Counted from the stretch's first letter, positions 16,019-25,223 are shown. The stretch is 64,000 bases of DNA from an uncultured Prevotella sp. (GCA_900551055.1 URUK01000008.1:1-64000), one strand, 5' to 3'. Program-made: numbers and translations. The notes: generated from the sequence alone by a model not told the origin.

Positions 16019-18223
16019 ATGAGAAAGTTTTTTGTAATGTGTGTGGCTTTGATTGTTGCTGCAAGCAGTACCATGTCGCAGAATCAGTTTTCAATAAAAG
16101 ACATTGCGGACAACAAGTTCTCGGCGGAGCGTCTTAGCGCGGTTACTCCGTTGGCAGATGGTGAGAGTTACGCCATGATAAGCAAAGACGGCAATACTGT
16201 GGAGAAGTATTCTTACAAGACGGGTAAGCGGACGGCCGTCCTGTTTGACGTCTCCAATACCGTAGGTGAGAGCATCGACGGATTTGACAACTACATAATG
16301 AGCCCCGACGAGACGAAGATGCTGATACAGACGAAGACAAAGAAGGTTTACCGCCGTTCGTTCGCCGCCACATATTATATATACAACATTGCCGACCGTA
16401 GGCTTGAACGGCTGTCAGACGGCGGTCCACAGCAGTCGCCGGTATGGTCGCCTGATGGTTTGAAGGTGGCTTTTGTCAGAGACAACAATATTTATTTGAT
16501 AAAGCTTCTTTATGGAAATTCTGAGAGTCAGGTAACCAAGGACGGCAAGCGTAACGGTGTGATAAACGGCCTGCCTGACTGGGTTTACGAGGAAGAGTTT
16601 GCGTTCAGCCGCGCCCTTTCCTTTAATGCGGACGGCTCAATGCTGTGTTGGATAAGGTTCGACGAGAGCGAAGTGCCAATGTACCAGCTACAGATGTACA
16701 AGGGGCTTAAGCCGGAAAAGAGCGAATACGCCGATTATCCCGGTTTGTATTCGTACAAATACCCGAAGGCGGGTATGCCGAATTCCAAGGTTTCTGTGAT
16801 GAGTTTTGACATACAGTCACGTCAGACACGCACGATGCAGGTGCCGCTTGATGCCGAAGGTTACATACCGAGGATAAAACCGACGGCAGACGCGGAAAAA
16901 ATAATTGTCTATACGATGAACCGCCATCAGGACAAACTGTGCCTTTATTCGGTAAATCCTCGTAGCACGGTTGCAAAACTGCTTATCGAAGAAAGCGTGC
17001 CGAAGTATGTAAAAGAAGAAGTGCTGGACGGCATTCAGATTACGGCAGGCCATATATTGTTGCCAAGCGACAGGAGTGGCCGTATGCAACTGTACATGTA
17101 CAGCATGACGGGGCAGCTGCAAGGTCAGCTTACAAAGGGACCTGGCGAGGTGACGGCTGTGTATGGTTATGACGAGCGCACAGGCAACGTATATTACCAG
17201 GCGGCGGGCAAGGACGCGATGAACCGCGAGGTATATGTTACAATGAAAAACGGAAAGACCGAATGCCTGACTCCCGCCGGAGGATGGAACAGTGCTGTGT
17301 TCAGCAAGGATTATAGGTATTTCATCAATTCATGGAGTGACTGCAATACGCCGTTTGAATATGTGATATATAATAGTGCAGGTAAGAAAGTCGTTTCGTT
17401 GATGGACAACAAGGCTTTGAAAGCTGTGCTTGCGCAATACAACTTGCCGAAAAAAGAGTTTTTCAGCTTTAAGACTTCCGAGGGCGTAGAGCTTAACGGA
17501 GTGATGATAAAGCCTGCGGATTTCGATGCAAGCAGGAAATACCCCGTAATAATGTGGCAATACGGCGGCCCTGGCAGTCAGCAGGTTGTCAACTCGTGGA
17601 ATATAGGTTCCATGGGTAATGGCGCGTTGTTTGACGAATATCTTGCAGGGCAGGGTTTTATTCTTGTCTGCGTTGACGGCCGCGGAACAGGCGGACGTGG
17701 TGCGGAATTTGAGAAATGCACATACATGAAGCTCGGTGACCTGGAATCGAAAGACCAGGTTGAAGCCGCCGCTTATATAGGTTCGCTGCCTTATGTAGAC
17801 AAGGATAACATTGGTATTTGGGGCTGGAGCTATGGCGGTTTCAACACACTGATGAGCATGAGCGAAGGGCGCGGAGTATTCAAAGCCGGTGTGGCGGTTG
17901 CTCCGCCGACAGACTGGCGTTATTATGATACGGTATATACGGAAAGGTACATGCGCACCCCGAAAGAAAATCCGTCAGGATATGATGTCAATCCTATAAG
18001 GCGTGCGGACAAATTGCACGGCAAGTTGCTGATATGCCATGGTCTTGCCGATGATAATGTGCATCCGCAGAACACGTTTGAATATGCAGAAGCGCTTGTA
18101 CAGGCAGACAAGGATTTCAAGATGAACGTATATACCAACCGTAATCACAGTATTTACGGTGGGAATACGCGCAACCATCTGTTCAGACAGATAACGCAAT
18201 TCTTCATCGACAATTTGAAATAA
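16019..18223 (+). CDS. Dipeptidyl peptidase IV (S9B family), exported
   Basis: A 734-residue serine exopeptidase releasing Xaa-Pro or Xaa-Ala dipeptides. A signal peptide covers residues 1-20. Residues 40-480 form the eight-bladed beta-propeller; the segment with DWVYEEEF near residue 190 carries the Glu-Glu pair that binds the substrate N-terminus, a hallmark of DPP IV. The C-terminal hydrolase domain has the nucleophile in GWSYGGFNT, the Asp in GLADDNVHPQN and the His in NRNHSIYGG. Length is standard. The periplasmic site and role in peptide feeding are inferred from saccharolytic/proteolytic relatives such as Porphyromonas. Confidence 0.95.
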   Translation: MRKFFVMCVALIVAASSTMSQNQFSIKDIADNKFSAERLSAVTPLADGESYAMISKDGNTVEKYSYKTGKRTAVLFDVSNTVGESIDGFDNYIMSPDETKMLIQTKTKKVYRRSFAATYYIYNIADRRLERLSDGGPQQSPVWSPDGLKVAFVRDNNIYLIKLLYGNSESQVTKDGKRNGVINGLPDWVYEEEFAFSRALSFNADGSMLCWIRFDESEVPMYQLQMYKGLKPEKSEYADYPGLYSYKYPKAGMPNSKVSVMSFDIQSRQTRTMQVPLDAEGYIPRIKPTADAEKIIVYTMNRHQDKLCLYSVNPRSTVAKLLIEESVPKYVKEEVLDGIQITAGHILLPSDRSGRMQLYMYSMTGQLQGQLTKGPGEVTAVYGYDERTGNVYYQAAGKDAMNREVYVTMKNGKTECLTPAGGWNSAVFSKDYRYFINSWSDCNTPFEYVIYNSAGKKVVSLMDNKALKAVLAQYNLPKKEFFSFKTSEGVELNGVMIKPADFDASRKYPVIMWQYGGPGSQQVVNSWNIGSMGNGALFDEYLAGQGFILVCVDGRGTGGRGAEFEKCTYMKLGDLESKDQVEAAAYIGSLPYVDKDNIGIWGWSYGGFNTLMSMSEGRGVFKAGVAVAPPTDWRYYDTVYTERYMRTPKENPSGYDVNPIRRADKLHGKLLICHGLADDNVHPQNTFEYAEALVQADKDFKMNVYTNRNHSIYGGNTRNHLFRQITQFFIDNLK

Positions 18224-18261
18224 TGAAAGATTGAATTTCGGAAACTATAAACTAAAAAGAT

Positions 18262-19485
18262 ATGAACAAATCAAAGTTATTTTATGTAACGGTGCTTGGA
18301 TTGCTACTTGCGCCGTTGTTTGCGGATGCTGAAAATGTCACAGTATCCGTTTCGAACAACACGGGAATGCAGCGGCAGGAGCTTGTTGAAGTGTCCGTTG
18401 ACGACGTTTACACCCGTCTGGGTATACAGAAAGGCGGGCAATTCATTGTAAAGAATGCGCTTGGGCAGCAGGTTGTATACCAGGTAACCTATGATGGGAA
18501 ACTTCTTATTGATGCAAGTGTGCGTCCTAATGGAACCGCTGAATTTATTATAACGCCTGGAACGCCGAAACCAATGAAGACGTATGTCTGTGGAAGACAG
18601 TATCCAGAGCGTGTAGATGATATTGCATGGGAAAATGACAGGACGGCTTATCGTGTTTATGGTCCGGCATTGCAGCGTACCGGTGAACAGGCTTTCGGTA
18701 TTGACGTTTGGGTGAAAAACACTCCAGACCTTGAGGTGGAAAAGCGTTACGACACGGAATTGTCTAACCATGCGAAGATTGAAGAACTTAAGAAGGCCGG
18801 AAAAACAGAAGAAGCTATTGAGATGCAACAGGAAACGACATACCATTTTGACCACGGTTATGGGCTAGACTGTTACAAGGTAGGCCCTACATTGGGATGT
18901 GGTACGCCGGCGTTGATGGATGGCGGCGAGATGGTTATGCCATATTGTTACAAAACATACAAGATATTGGATAATGGCCCGTTGCGTTTTACAGTACAGC
19001 TGGAATACAATCCTTTTACCATTGGCAACGACAAGAATGTGGTTGAGCATCGTATTATCAGTTGTGACAAAGGCAGCAACTTCAATAAGATGACCGTGTG
19101 GTATGACGGTTTGACAAATGAACGCGACATGGTGGCTGGCGTTGTAATTCACAGTGAAGATACCAAGAGCGTGCTTTACGGTAATGATTACGTGCTTTAT
19201 GCTGACCCTACGGACAATCCTTCGAAACAAAACTTCCAGATTTATGTGGGTGTACTATTCCCGGAAGGTGTGAATGCAACCAAGGCAATGATGTATGATA
19301 CTCCCTCGAATGGTAATTCAGGACATGGTGTTGGTGTTATCACATACAAGCCGGGCATGAAATATACTTATTATTTTGGTTCGGCATGGAGCAAGAATGA
19401 TGTCCGCACGCTGAATGAATGGAAATTGCGTGCGGAAGAAACACTTGACGCTTTGCGCACTCCATTGCAGGTTACGGTAAAGTGA
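18262..19485 (+). CDS. DUF4861 exported protein
   Basis: A 407-residue exported protein starting with a signal peptide (MNKSKLFYVTVLGLLLAPLFADA). The body is beta-rich and carries DUF4861 features: an N-terminal strand pattern VTVSVSNNTGMQRQELVEVS, a central ENDRTAYRVYGPAL and TYHFDHGYGLDCYKVGPTLG, and a late DWxxT-like core. DUF4861 proteins are common in polysaccharide-degradation contexts of Bacteroidetes; a lyase-like role has been suspected but I know of no proof. It lies 38 bp after the dipeptidyl peptidase, so it is likely co-transcribed. A second member of the family is at 44291-45529. Confidence 0.75.
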   Translation: MNKSKLFYVTVLGLLLAPLFADAENVTVSVSNNTGMQRQELVEVSVDDVYTRLGIQKGGQFIVKNALGQQVVYQVTYDGKLLIDASVRPNGTAEFIITPGTPKPMKTYVCGRQYPERVDDIAWENDRTAYRVYGPALQRTGEQAFGIDVWVKNTPDLEVEKRYDTELSNHAKIEELKKAGKTEEAIEMQQETTYHFDHGYGLDCYKVGPTLGCGTPALMDGGEMVMPYCYKTYKILDNGPLRFTVQLEYNPFTIGNDKNVVEHRIISCDKGSNFNKMTVWYDGLTNERDMVAGVVIHSEDTKSVLYGNDYVLYADPTDNPSKQNFQIYVGVLFPEGVNATKAMMYDTPSNGNSGHGVGVITYKPGMKYTYYFGSAWSKNDVRTLNEWKLRAEETLDALRTPLQVTVK

Positions 19486-19497
19486 TCAAGCATACTT

Positions 19498-19544
19498 GTT
19501 TGTCGGATTATATTCCATGATTGTGGAATGTATGTCCGGCAAAC
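19498..19544 (+). terminator. Terminator after the DUF4861 gene
   Basis: GTTTGTCGGA at 19498-19507 pairs with TCCGGCAAAC at 19535-19544, and an inner ATTCCA/TGGAAT pair continues the stem past a small internal loop. A T-rich stretch follows. Confidence 0.65.
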
Positions 19545-19596
19545 ATTTTCTTATTAATGAAAAACATACGGAAGAAGATATTTGTTAAAATCTAAT

Positions 19597-21213
19597 ATGA
19601 TGAAAAAGTTATTATTGGGAGATGAGGCTATAGCCCAAGCTGCAATAGACGCGGGCTTAAGCGGCGTTTATGCTTATCCCGGAACGCCGTCGACGGAGAT
19701 AACAGAGTACATCCAGAACTCGCCTGTCGCAAAAGAGCGTAATATCCATAGTCGGTGGTCGACGAATGAGAAGACTGCTATGGAGGAAGCTCTTGGCATG
19801 TCGTTCATGGGCAAACGTGCATTGGTGTGTATGAAACATGTCGGCTTGAATGTATGTGCCGACCCTTTTGTAAATTCTGCGATGACGGGAACGAATGGGG
19901 GAGTCATTGTTCTTGTTGCCGATGATCCTTCGATGCACTCGTCGCAGAATGAGCAAGACAGCCGTTTCTATGCAAAGTTTGCAATGATACCTTGTCTCGA
20001 ACCTTCAAACCAGCAAGAGGCTTACAACATGGTGCATTTTGCTTTTGATTATAGCGAGAGCATTCATCTGCCGGTTTTAATGCGTGTAACAACAAGGATG
20101 GCGCATAGCCGGGCTGTTGTTGAAATCAAAGAAACTCCGAGAGAACAAAATGCGTTGAATTATGAGGCCAGGCCTAATGATTGGATATTACTTCCGGCAA
20201 TGGCGCGCCGTCGTAATGACATCGTTACGTCACAACAGACCAAACTTGAGGAGGATGCAGTAGACAGCAGTTACAATCGTTTTATAGATGCTGCCGACCA
20301 TTCGTTGGGGATTATTGCCAGTGGCATAGGTATAAATTATCTGAACGAATGTTATCCTAATGGAAGTCCGTTCCCTGTATTGAAAATCAGTCATTATCCA
20401 TTGCCGAAGAAGCTGGTACGCAGGATGACAGAGGAGTGTGATAGTGTTCTTGTTGTAGAAGAGGGGCAGCCTTTCATTGAAGATGCATTGAACGGAATAA
20501 TGCCTGGTAATGCAGAAATAAAAGGAAAGCTTACCGGAGACCTTCCACGAACAGGCGAACTTACACCGGATGTCATTAAGAAGGCATTGAAGCTGGATGT
20601 TTGTGAAGGTCATGCAAAAAGTGAGAATACAGTTCCAAGGCCACCGGCTTTATGTAAAGGCTGTGGGCACAGGGATGTGTATGCAGCTCTTAATGACGTA
20701 CTGAAAGAATATCCCAATGCAAGGGTTTTCGGTGATATAGGCTGCTATACACTCGGAGCTTTGCCACCATACAGAGCATTGCACTCAACCGTTGATATGG
20801 GAGCAAGCATCACTATGGCTAAAGGCGCGGCTGATGCCGGACAGTGGCCTGCGGTGGCTGTCATTGGAGATTCCACTTTTACGCATTCAGGCATGACTGG
20901 TCTGCTTGACGCAATCAATGAGAACTCTGACATAACAGTTATAATAAGCGATAACCTGACAACGGCAATGACTGGAGGACAGGATTCTGCCGGAACAAAC
21001 AAGCTCGAAGCTATATGCCGTGGCTTGGGTGTGGAAGAAGAACATTTAAGAACGGTAGTGCCTTTGCCAAAGAACATGCCGGAGATAGAAAAACTTATAC
21101 GTGACGAGATAAATTATCACGGGGTGAGTGTAATAATACCGTGCCGTGAGTGTATGCAGACATTGCAGCGGCATTTAAGGGAAAAGAAACAAAAAGGAGG
21201 GCAATTAGGATGA
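19597..21213 (+). CDS. iorA: Indolepyruvate:ferredoxin oxidoreductase, alpha subunit
   Basis: A 538-residue thiamine-diphosphate subunit that oxidatively decarboxylates aryl pyruvates to aryl-acetyl-CoA with ferredoxin, or works in reverse. Residues 1-200 are the pyrimidine-binding domain (GVYAYPGTPSTEITEYI). Residues 345-500 are the ThDP/Mg domain, with CKGCGHRDVY, GDIGCYTLG and GDSTFTHSG about 30 residues before ISDN. The usual C-terminal 2x[4Fe-4S] ferredoxin domain is absent: the protein ends shortly after IIPCRECM, with only two Cys there. ATG 19597 is chosen over the TTG at 19582. The stop overlaps the iorB start (ATGA), and an AGGAGG lies just before it. Confidence 0.9.
   Translation: MMKKLLLGDEAIAQAAIDAGLSGVYAYPGTPSTEITEYIQNSPVAKERNIHSRWSTNEKTAMEEALGMSFMGKRALVCMKHVGLNVCADPFVNSAMTGTNGGVIVLVADDPSMHSSQNEQDSRFYAKFAMIPCLEPSNQQEAYNMVHFAFDYSESIHLPVLMRVTTRMAHSRAVVEIKETPREQNALNYEARPNDWILLPAMARRRNDIVTSQQTKLEEDAVDSSYNRFIDAADHSLGIIASGIGINYLNECYPNGSPFPVLKISHYPLPKKLVRRMTEECDSVLVVEEGQPFIEDALNGIMPGNAEIKGKLTGDLPRTGELTPDVIKKALKLDVCEGHAKSENTVPRPPALCKGCGHRDVYAALNDVLKEYPNARVFGDIGCYTLGALPPYRALHSTVDMGASITMAKGAADAGQWPAVAVIGDSTFTHSGMTGLLDAINENSDITVIISDNLTTAMTGGQDSAGTNKLEAICRGLGVEEEHLRTVVPLPKNMPEIEKLIRDEINYHGVSVIIPCRECMQTLQRHLREKKQKGGQLG
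21195..21200 (+). promoter_or_regulatory. Shine-Dalgarno site for iorB
   Basis: AGGAGG inside the 3' end of iorA, nine bases before the iorB ATG. It supports the 21210 start over the ATG at 21150 and implies translational coupling. Confidence 0.7.
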
Positions 21214-21791
21214 AGACAGATATAATACTTTGCGGAGTGGGAGGTCAAGGCATTCTCTCAATAGCTACAGTAATAGGCGAGGCCGCAATGAAAGAAGGTT
21301 TGAATATAAAGCAGGCAGAGGTGCATGGGATGTCGCAGCGTGGAGGCGACGTGCAGAGTAATTTGCGTATTTCGTCGCAACCGATTCATAGCGACCTTAT
21401 ATCACAAGGCCAGGCCGATGTCATTGTGTCGATGGAACCGATGGAGGCACTTCGTTATCTGCCTTACCTGAACAAGAATACAGGATGGATTATAACGTCA
21501 AGTGTTCCGTTTGTGAATATACCAGATTATCCTGATATAGACAGCATAAGAGCTGAATATGCCAAATTGGACAATGTCGTTATGATAGATATTGAGCGTC
21601 TTGCCAAGGAGAACGATATGCCTCGTTCGGCCAATATGATTTTGCTCGGTGCCGCCATAAAGGCTATAGGCATAGGCCGTGACAAGATGGAACAGGCTGT
21701 GCGCGCGGTGTTCGCCCGTAAAGGTGACACTGTTGTCGAGGTGAATTTAAAGGCCCTTGAAATAGGGGTGAACAACGGTGTTAATAAATAA
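21210..21791 (+). CDS. iorB: Indolepyruvate:ferredoxin oxidoreductase, beta subunit
   Basis: A 193-residue gamma-domain subunit of 2-oxoacid:ferredoxin oxidoreductases. GVGGQGILSIATVIGEAA near residue 8 is the nucleotide-like fold start, and AEVHGMSQRGGDVQSNLRIS near residue 40 is the family signature. It forms the active complex with IorA. The start is set by the ATGA overlap and the AGGAGG site. The aminotransferase gene follows at 4 bp. Confidence 0.93.
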   Translation: MKTDIILCGVGGQGILSIATVIGEAAMKEGLNIKQAEVHGMSQRGGDVQSNLRISSQPIHSDLISQGQADVIVSMEPMEALRYLPYLNKNTGWIITSSVPFVNIPDYPDIDSIRAEYAKLDNVVMIDIERLAKENDMPRSANMILLGAAIKAIGIGRDKMEQAVRAVFARKGDTVVEVNLKALEIGVNNGVNK

Positions 21792-21795
21792 ATGT

Positions 21796-23133
21796 ATGGG
21801 AAAATCCATTGACAATATCAAAACACCGATAAGCCGTGAACTTATAGATTCTGCCATACGCGATTTTGGCATACAGGATTTTGAGATGGCTACCATTCGC
21901 GAGGTAAAGGCGATTGCGGCTTATGCGGAAAACAAGTCTGGCGTTGAGTTTATAAAGTTCGAGATGGGCATACCTGGACTTCCGGCTTCGCAGGTTGGTG
22001 TCGATGCGCAGGTTAAGGCTCTGCGTGAGGGTATAGCACATTCATATCCAGATATTCAGGGCAACCCGGAATTGAAGAGGGAAGCATCGCGGTTTGTCAA
22101 GGCTTTTATTGGCGTTGATGTGTCGCAGGAAAGTTGTGTGCCGGTATGCGGAAGCATGCAAGGCACGTTTGCGGCTTTCCTTACATGTTCGCAGGCAGAT
22201 AGGAGCAAGGACACCGTATTGTTTATCGACCCGGGGTTCCCTGTCCAGAAGATGCAGTTGCAGGTGCTTGGAGTCAAGTATGAAACTTTTGACGTTTATG
22301 ATTATCGTGGTGAAAAGCTCGGACCTAAGCTTGAGGCGTATCTCCGTCAAGGCAATATATGTGCCATAGTGTACAGCAATCCAAACAATCCGTCATGGAT
22401 ATGTCTTGGTGAGGATGAGCTTGAGACAATAGGAACGCTTGCGACCAAATATGACGCAATAGTGATGGAAGACCTTGCTTATTTCGCAATGGACTTCCGC
22501 AAACAGCTTAGCACACCTTTTCAGCCCCCATACCAAGCCACCGTTGCCCGTTATACGGACAACTATATGATGTTCATCAGCGGCAGCAAGGCTTTCAGTT
22601 ATGCCGGTGAACGTATAGGGGTAGTGTGCATTTGCGACAAATTGTTTAAGCGTCATTATGCTGACCTTGATACCCGTTATGAGGGACTGCCGTTCGGCCT
22701 TGTGTATTCCACGCGCATGCTTTACGCCTTGTCGTCGGGCACGAGTCACAGCGCGCAGTATGCGATGGCGGCTATGATGAAGGCCGCTTCCGACGGAACA
22801 TATGATTTCCGCCGCGATGTCAGTGTGTACGGTGAGCGTGCCCGTAAGTTGAAGGAAGTGTTTTTACGTCATGGTTTTCATATTGTTTATGACAAAGACC
22901 TTGACGAAAACATTGCCGACGGATTTTATTTCACAATCGGTTATCCTGGTATGACCGGCGGACAGCTTGCCCATGAACTTATGTACTATGGTGTAAGTGC
23001 CATTTGCCTTTCCACCACGGGTAGTTGTCAGCAGGGTTTGCGCGTATGCACATCGTTTGTGGAAGACCGCCAAATCGCCGAACTTGACCGTCGTATGGCT
23101 TTGTTCAGCGAAAACAGCAAAAAGCAAAGCTGA
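21796..23133 (+). CDS. PLP-dependent aminotransferase, class I/II
   Basis: A 445-residue fold-type I aminotransferase. YSNPNNPSWICL holds the substrate Asn, MEDLAYFAMDF the cofactor Asp-x-x-Tyr, and SGSKAFSYAGERIG the Schiff-base Lys and the phosphate-binding Arg. In the iorAB operon it most likely interconverts aromatic amino acids and aryl pyruvates. That fits either aromatic amino acid fermentation or synthesis from aryl acids, as known for rumen Prevotella and Bacteroides. The phenylacetate-CoA ligase often found beside iorAB in these genera is not here. The start is the ATG at 21796; the ATG at 21792 is out of frame. Confidence 0.88.
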   Translation: MGKSIDNIKTPISRELIDSAIRDFGIQDFEMATIREVKAIAAYAENKSGVEFIKFEMGIPGLPASQVGVDAQVKALREGIAHSYPDIQGNPELKREASRFVKAFIGVDVSQESCVPVCGSMQGTFAAFLTCSQADRSKDTVLFIDPGFPVQKMQLQVLGVKYETFDVYDYRGEKLGPKLEAYLRQGNICAIVYSNPNNPSWICLGEDELETIGTLATKYDAIVMEDLAYFAMDFRKQLSTPFQPPYQATVARYTDNYMMFISGSKAFSYAGERIGVVCICDKLFKRHYADLDTRYEGLPFGLVYSTRMLYALSSGTSHSAQYAMAAMMKAASDGTYDFRRDVSVYGERARKLKEVFLRHGFHIVYDKDLDENIADGFYFTIGYPGMTGGQLAHELMYYGVSAICLSTTGSCQQGLRVCTSFVEDRQIAELDRRMALFSENSKKQS

Positions 23134-23278
23134 CGGTAATAAAATCTTTGATGCAGTCTGAAGTTTTTTGTAATTGGAAGCAGGATTCAGTTGTAAGTTT
23201 TCTTATATCTGAATTCTGTTTCTAAAAATACGCATAAACTGGTTCATAGTCAAATTACCGGCTTGAAATAGGCAATAC

Positions 23279-23440
23279 CTATTTCTTCTCAATATCCATA
23301 AATGTCAGTGATTCGGGATAAAAATATTGGTAATCGGACAGCCGCACAGTCAAAGGCCGTCTATGCTTGTTGTATTGGGCGTTAAGACCTTCCGTTTGCG
23401 CCGTTGAGAAGGAACGTTTGGACGGCTCAAACCAACTGCT
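23279..23440 (-). pseudogene. Possible C-terminal remnant of an unknown (transposase-like) protein
   Basis: After an in-frame TAA (23441-23443), 53 open codons on the minus strand end in TAG at 23279. The encoded tail has a protein-like composition (WFEPSKRSFSTAQTEGLN..., ending TFMDIEKK), and TEGLN recalls the C-terminal motif of some DDE transposases. There is no start codon in a sensible place. It could be a chance reading frame. Confidence 0.25.
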
Positions 23441-23444
23441 TTAC

Positions 23445-23525
23445 AACTCATGCCCTTTTACAAAGTGAAAGGCCGTCTTTTATGTTGTGTTTTGTGGCCT
23501 TTTGCACGGTAAAAGGCCGCCTTTT
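23445..23525. repeat. 22-bp register repeat array, cluster D
   Basis: Units start at 23445, 23467, 23489 and 23511. The last three cores are GAAAGGCCGTCTTTT, GTTTTGTGGCCTTTT and AAAAGGCCGCCTTTT, with linkers ATGTTGT and GCACGGT. The array lies between the convergent aminotransferase and Cys-rich protein genes. The rest of the gap 23134-23548 holds only the possible remnant above. Confidence 0.88.
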
Positions 23526-23548
23526 GGAAAGCGTCTGAAGTAGTGTGC

Positions 23549-23728
23549 TTATTTCGGAGTTGTACATTTGTTGCGTTTGCGTTTGTCTTTTAGGCAAGCG
23601 TCTTTCAACGGACAGCCATCACATGCACCTCCTCCGCCGGTCAGTGCCTTGTATATGCGTCTTGCCGCGTAGGCTATTGCGCAGGCGGTTACAGCTGTTA
23701 CAATGATGATTTGTATTGTCTCGTTCAT
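23549..23728 (-). CDS. FeoB-associated Cys-rich membrane protein
   Basis: A 59-residue protein read directly from the sequence. It starts MNETIQIIIV, continues as one transmembrane helix to about residue 22, then has AARRIYKALTGGGG and a cysteine-rich tail with C-x2-C-x5-C (CDGCPLKDAC) and one more Cys near the end. This is the pattern of the small proteins found beside feoAB ferrous-iron transport genes in Bacteroidetes. No feoA or feoB lies in the window. The gene starts 13 bp after the ABC ATPase stop and probably belongs to the same transcript. Confidence 0.75.
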   Translation of the reverse strand: MNETIQIIIVTAVTACAIAYAARRIYKALTGGGGACDGCPLKDACLKDKRKRNKCTTPK

Positions 23729-23741
23729 CGCATTGGCTGTT

Positions 23742-25223
23742 TTATACAGTGCGTTTAAGCGTTAGAGTGTGGTCAATGCAGGGCGGCAATTCTTCCTTGT
23801 AATGGCTTACCATGATGAGAGTCTTACCCGGTCGCCGGCAAAATGTCTCAATAATTTCGGTCACCATCAGTCGGTTTGCATCGTCAAGTCCGTGGAACGG
23901 TTCGTCGAGTATCAGCAGTTCTGGGTCTTTTACAAATGCCCTTGCAAGCAGTACAAGCCGCTGTTCGCCGCTCGACAGTTTGAGAAATGTTTTGTCTGCA
24001 AGCTCTTTTATACCGAAAATATCCATCCATAAGCGACATGTCTCGTTCTCTTTGACATTCGGTTGTGCATATAGTCCTACGGTGTCTTTCAGTCCGCTTG
24101 CCACAACTTTTACCGCTGCAATGTCGCTATGGTATGCGCGGTGCATTTCCGGGGAAACGTAACCGATGCGGCGCTTTATGTCCCAGATGCTTTCACCGGT
24201 GCCGCGTTTGCGCCCGAACAGGGTTATGTCGCAGGCGTATGCCTGAGGATTGTCGGCGCATACAAGGCTCAATAGGGTGGATTTGCCTGCTCCGTTAGGG
24301 CCGGAAACAGCCCAGTGCTCGCCTTTACGGACATTCCAATTGAAATGGTCGAGTATGTTCCGGTTCCCATAGCGTATGGTAACGCCGTTCATTTCAACTA
24401 CTTTGTCACAATCTTCGCAAGCCTTATTGCATGGCAGCTCAGTCAAGAGGGGATGTGTTGGGAATGTTACCTTGTTATGTTTGTTGTTTTCGTCTGATGC
24501 AATAAACTTGTTGACAGGCATCTTTTGTCCGGCTTTCATGTCCTTGACTTCTATGACATGCGTGATGAAGGAAGGTATTTCTCCAGTTTTTGACAGTATG
24601 ATGATTATCTGCAACGTCTGCTCCTTTGCGATGTCCGATAACAAACCATGCAGTTGGCGGCGTGTTTCCACATCAAGCCCGATGAAGGGGTTGTCCATAA
24701 TCAGCACCCTTGGGGCTGCAAGCAGCGTTTTGATGAGCTGTATTTTACGGAGTTCGCCGCTTGAAAGTGATATTATGTATTTGTTGAGGGCATGCCCGAT
24801 GTTGAACAATGAATATAGACGGTTTTGCAAAGTCCTGCGTTCCGGCGTGTCTTCTCCTGTTTCATGAAATGCGTCTTCGAGAAGTTTGCCGGCCGTGGGC
24901 GTGTTTTCGTCAATGTCGTGTTGGTTCCATCTTTGTTGCAAGTAGTATGTTCCGTCGTTAGTGCCGTAAGAGTCTTTGAAAGCGATGTATTTTATATTGT
25001 CGGCAGCAAGTGGCTTTTCGCTTGGGCGGAAGTCGTATTCAATGCCGTTGCCGATAAGTGGATGCCGGCCTGTTATCATGTCTACAAGCATCGTTTTTCC
25101 GCCTCCGTTAGGCCCTACAATGGCAATGTGTTCGCCGTTGCACAGCTCGAAATCAACAGGTTCGGCCAATCTCCATGCCTGCATACGTGTTTCGCCATGA
25201 CTGATTTTTATAATCCGTTGCAT
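23742..25223 (-). CDS. Twin-domain ABC ATPase (ModF/PhrA-like)
   Basis: A 493-residue soluble protein with two ABC cassettes and no membrane domain, like E. coli ModF. Cassette 1 (about 1-235) has Walker A GPNGGGKT, signature LSSGELRKI and Walker B RVLIMDNPFIGLD. Cassette 2 (about 270-493) has Walker A GPNGAGKS, signature LSSGEQRLV and Walker B LLILDEPFHGLD. In cassette 1 the catalytic Glu after the Walker B Asp is Asn, so only cassette 2 looks hydrolysis-competent. Its start overlaps the ruvC stop by 16 bp. Role unknown; molybdate uptake is not supported by neighbours. Confidence 0.85.
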   Translation of the reverse strand: MQRIIKISHGETRMQAWRLAEPVDFELCNGEHIAIVGPNGGGKTMLVDMITGRHPLIGNGIEYDFRPSEKPLAADNIKYIAFKDSYGTNDGTYYLQQRWNQHDIDENTPTAGKLLEDAFHETGEDTPERRTLQNRLYSLFNIGHALNKYIISLSSGELRKIQLIKTLLAAPRVLIMDNPFIGLDVETRRQLHGLLSDIAKEQTLQIIIILSKTGEIPSFITHVIEVKDMKAGQKMPVNKFIASDENNKHNKVTFPTHPLLTELPCNKACEDCDKVVEMNGVTIRYGNRNILDHFNWNVRKGEHWAVSGPNGAGKSTLLSLVCADNPQAYACDITLFGRKRGTGESIWDIKRRIGYVSPEMHRAYHSDIAAVKVVASGLKDTVGLYAQPNVKENETCRLWMDIFGIKELADKTFLKLSSGEQRLVLLARAFVKDPELLILDEPFHGLDDANRLMVTEIIETFCRRPGKTLIMVSHYKEELPPCIDHTLTLKRTV

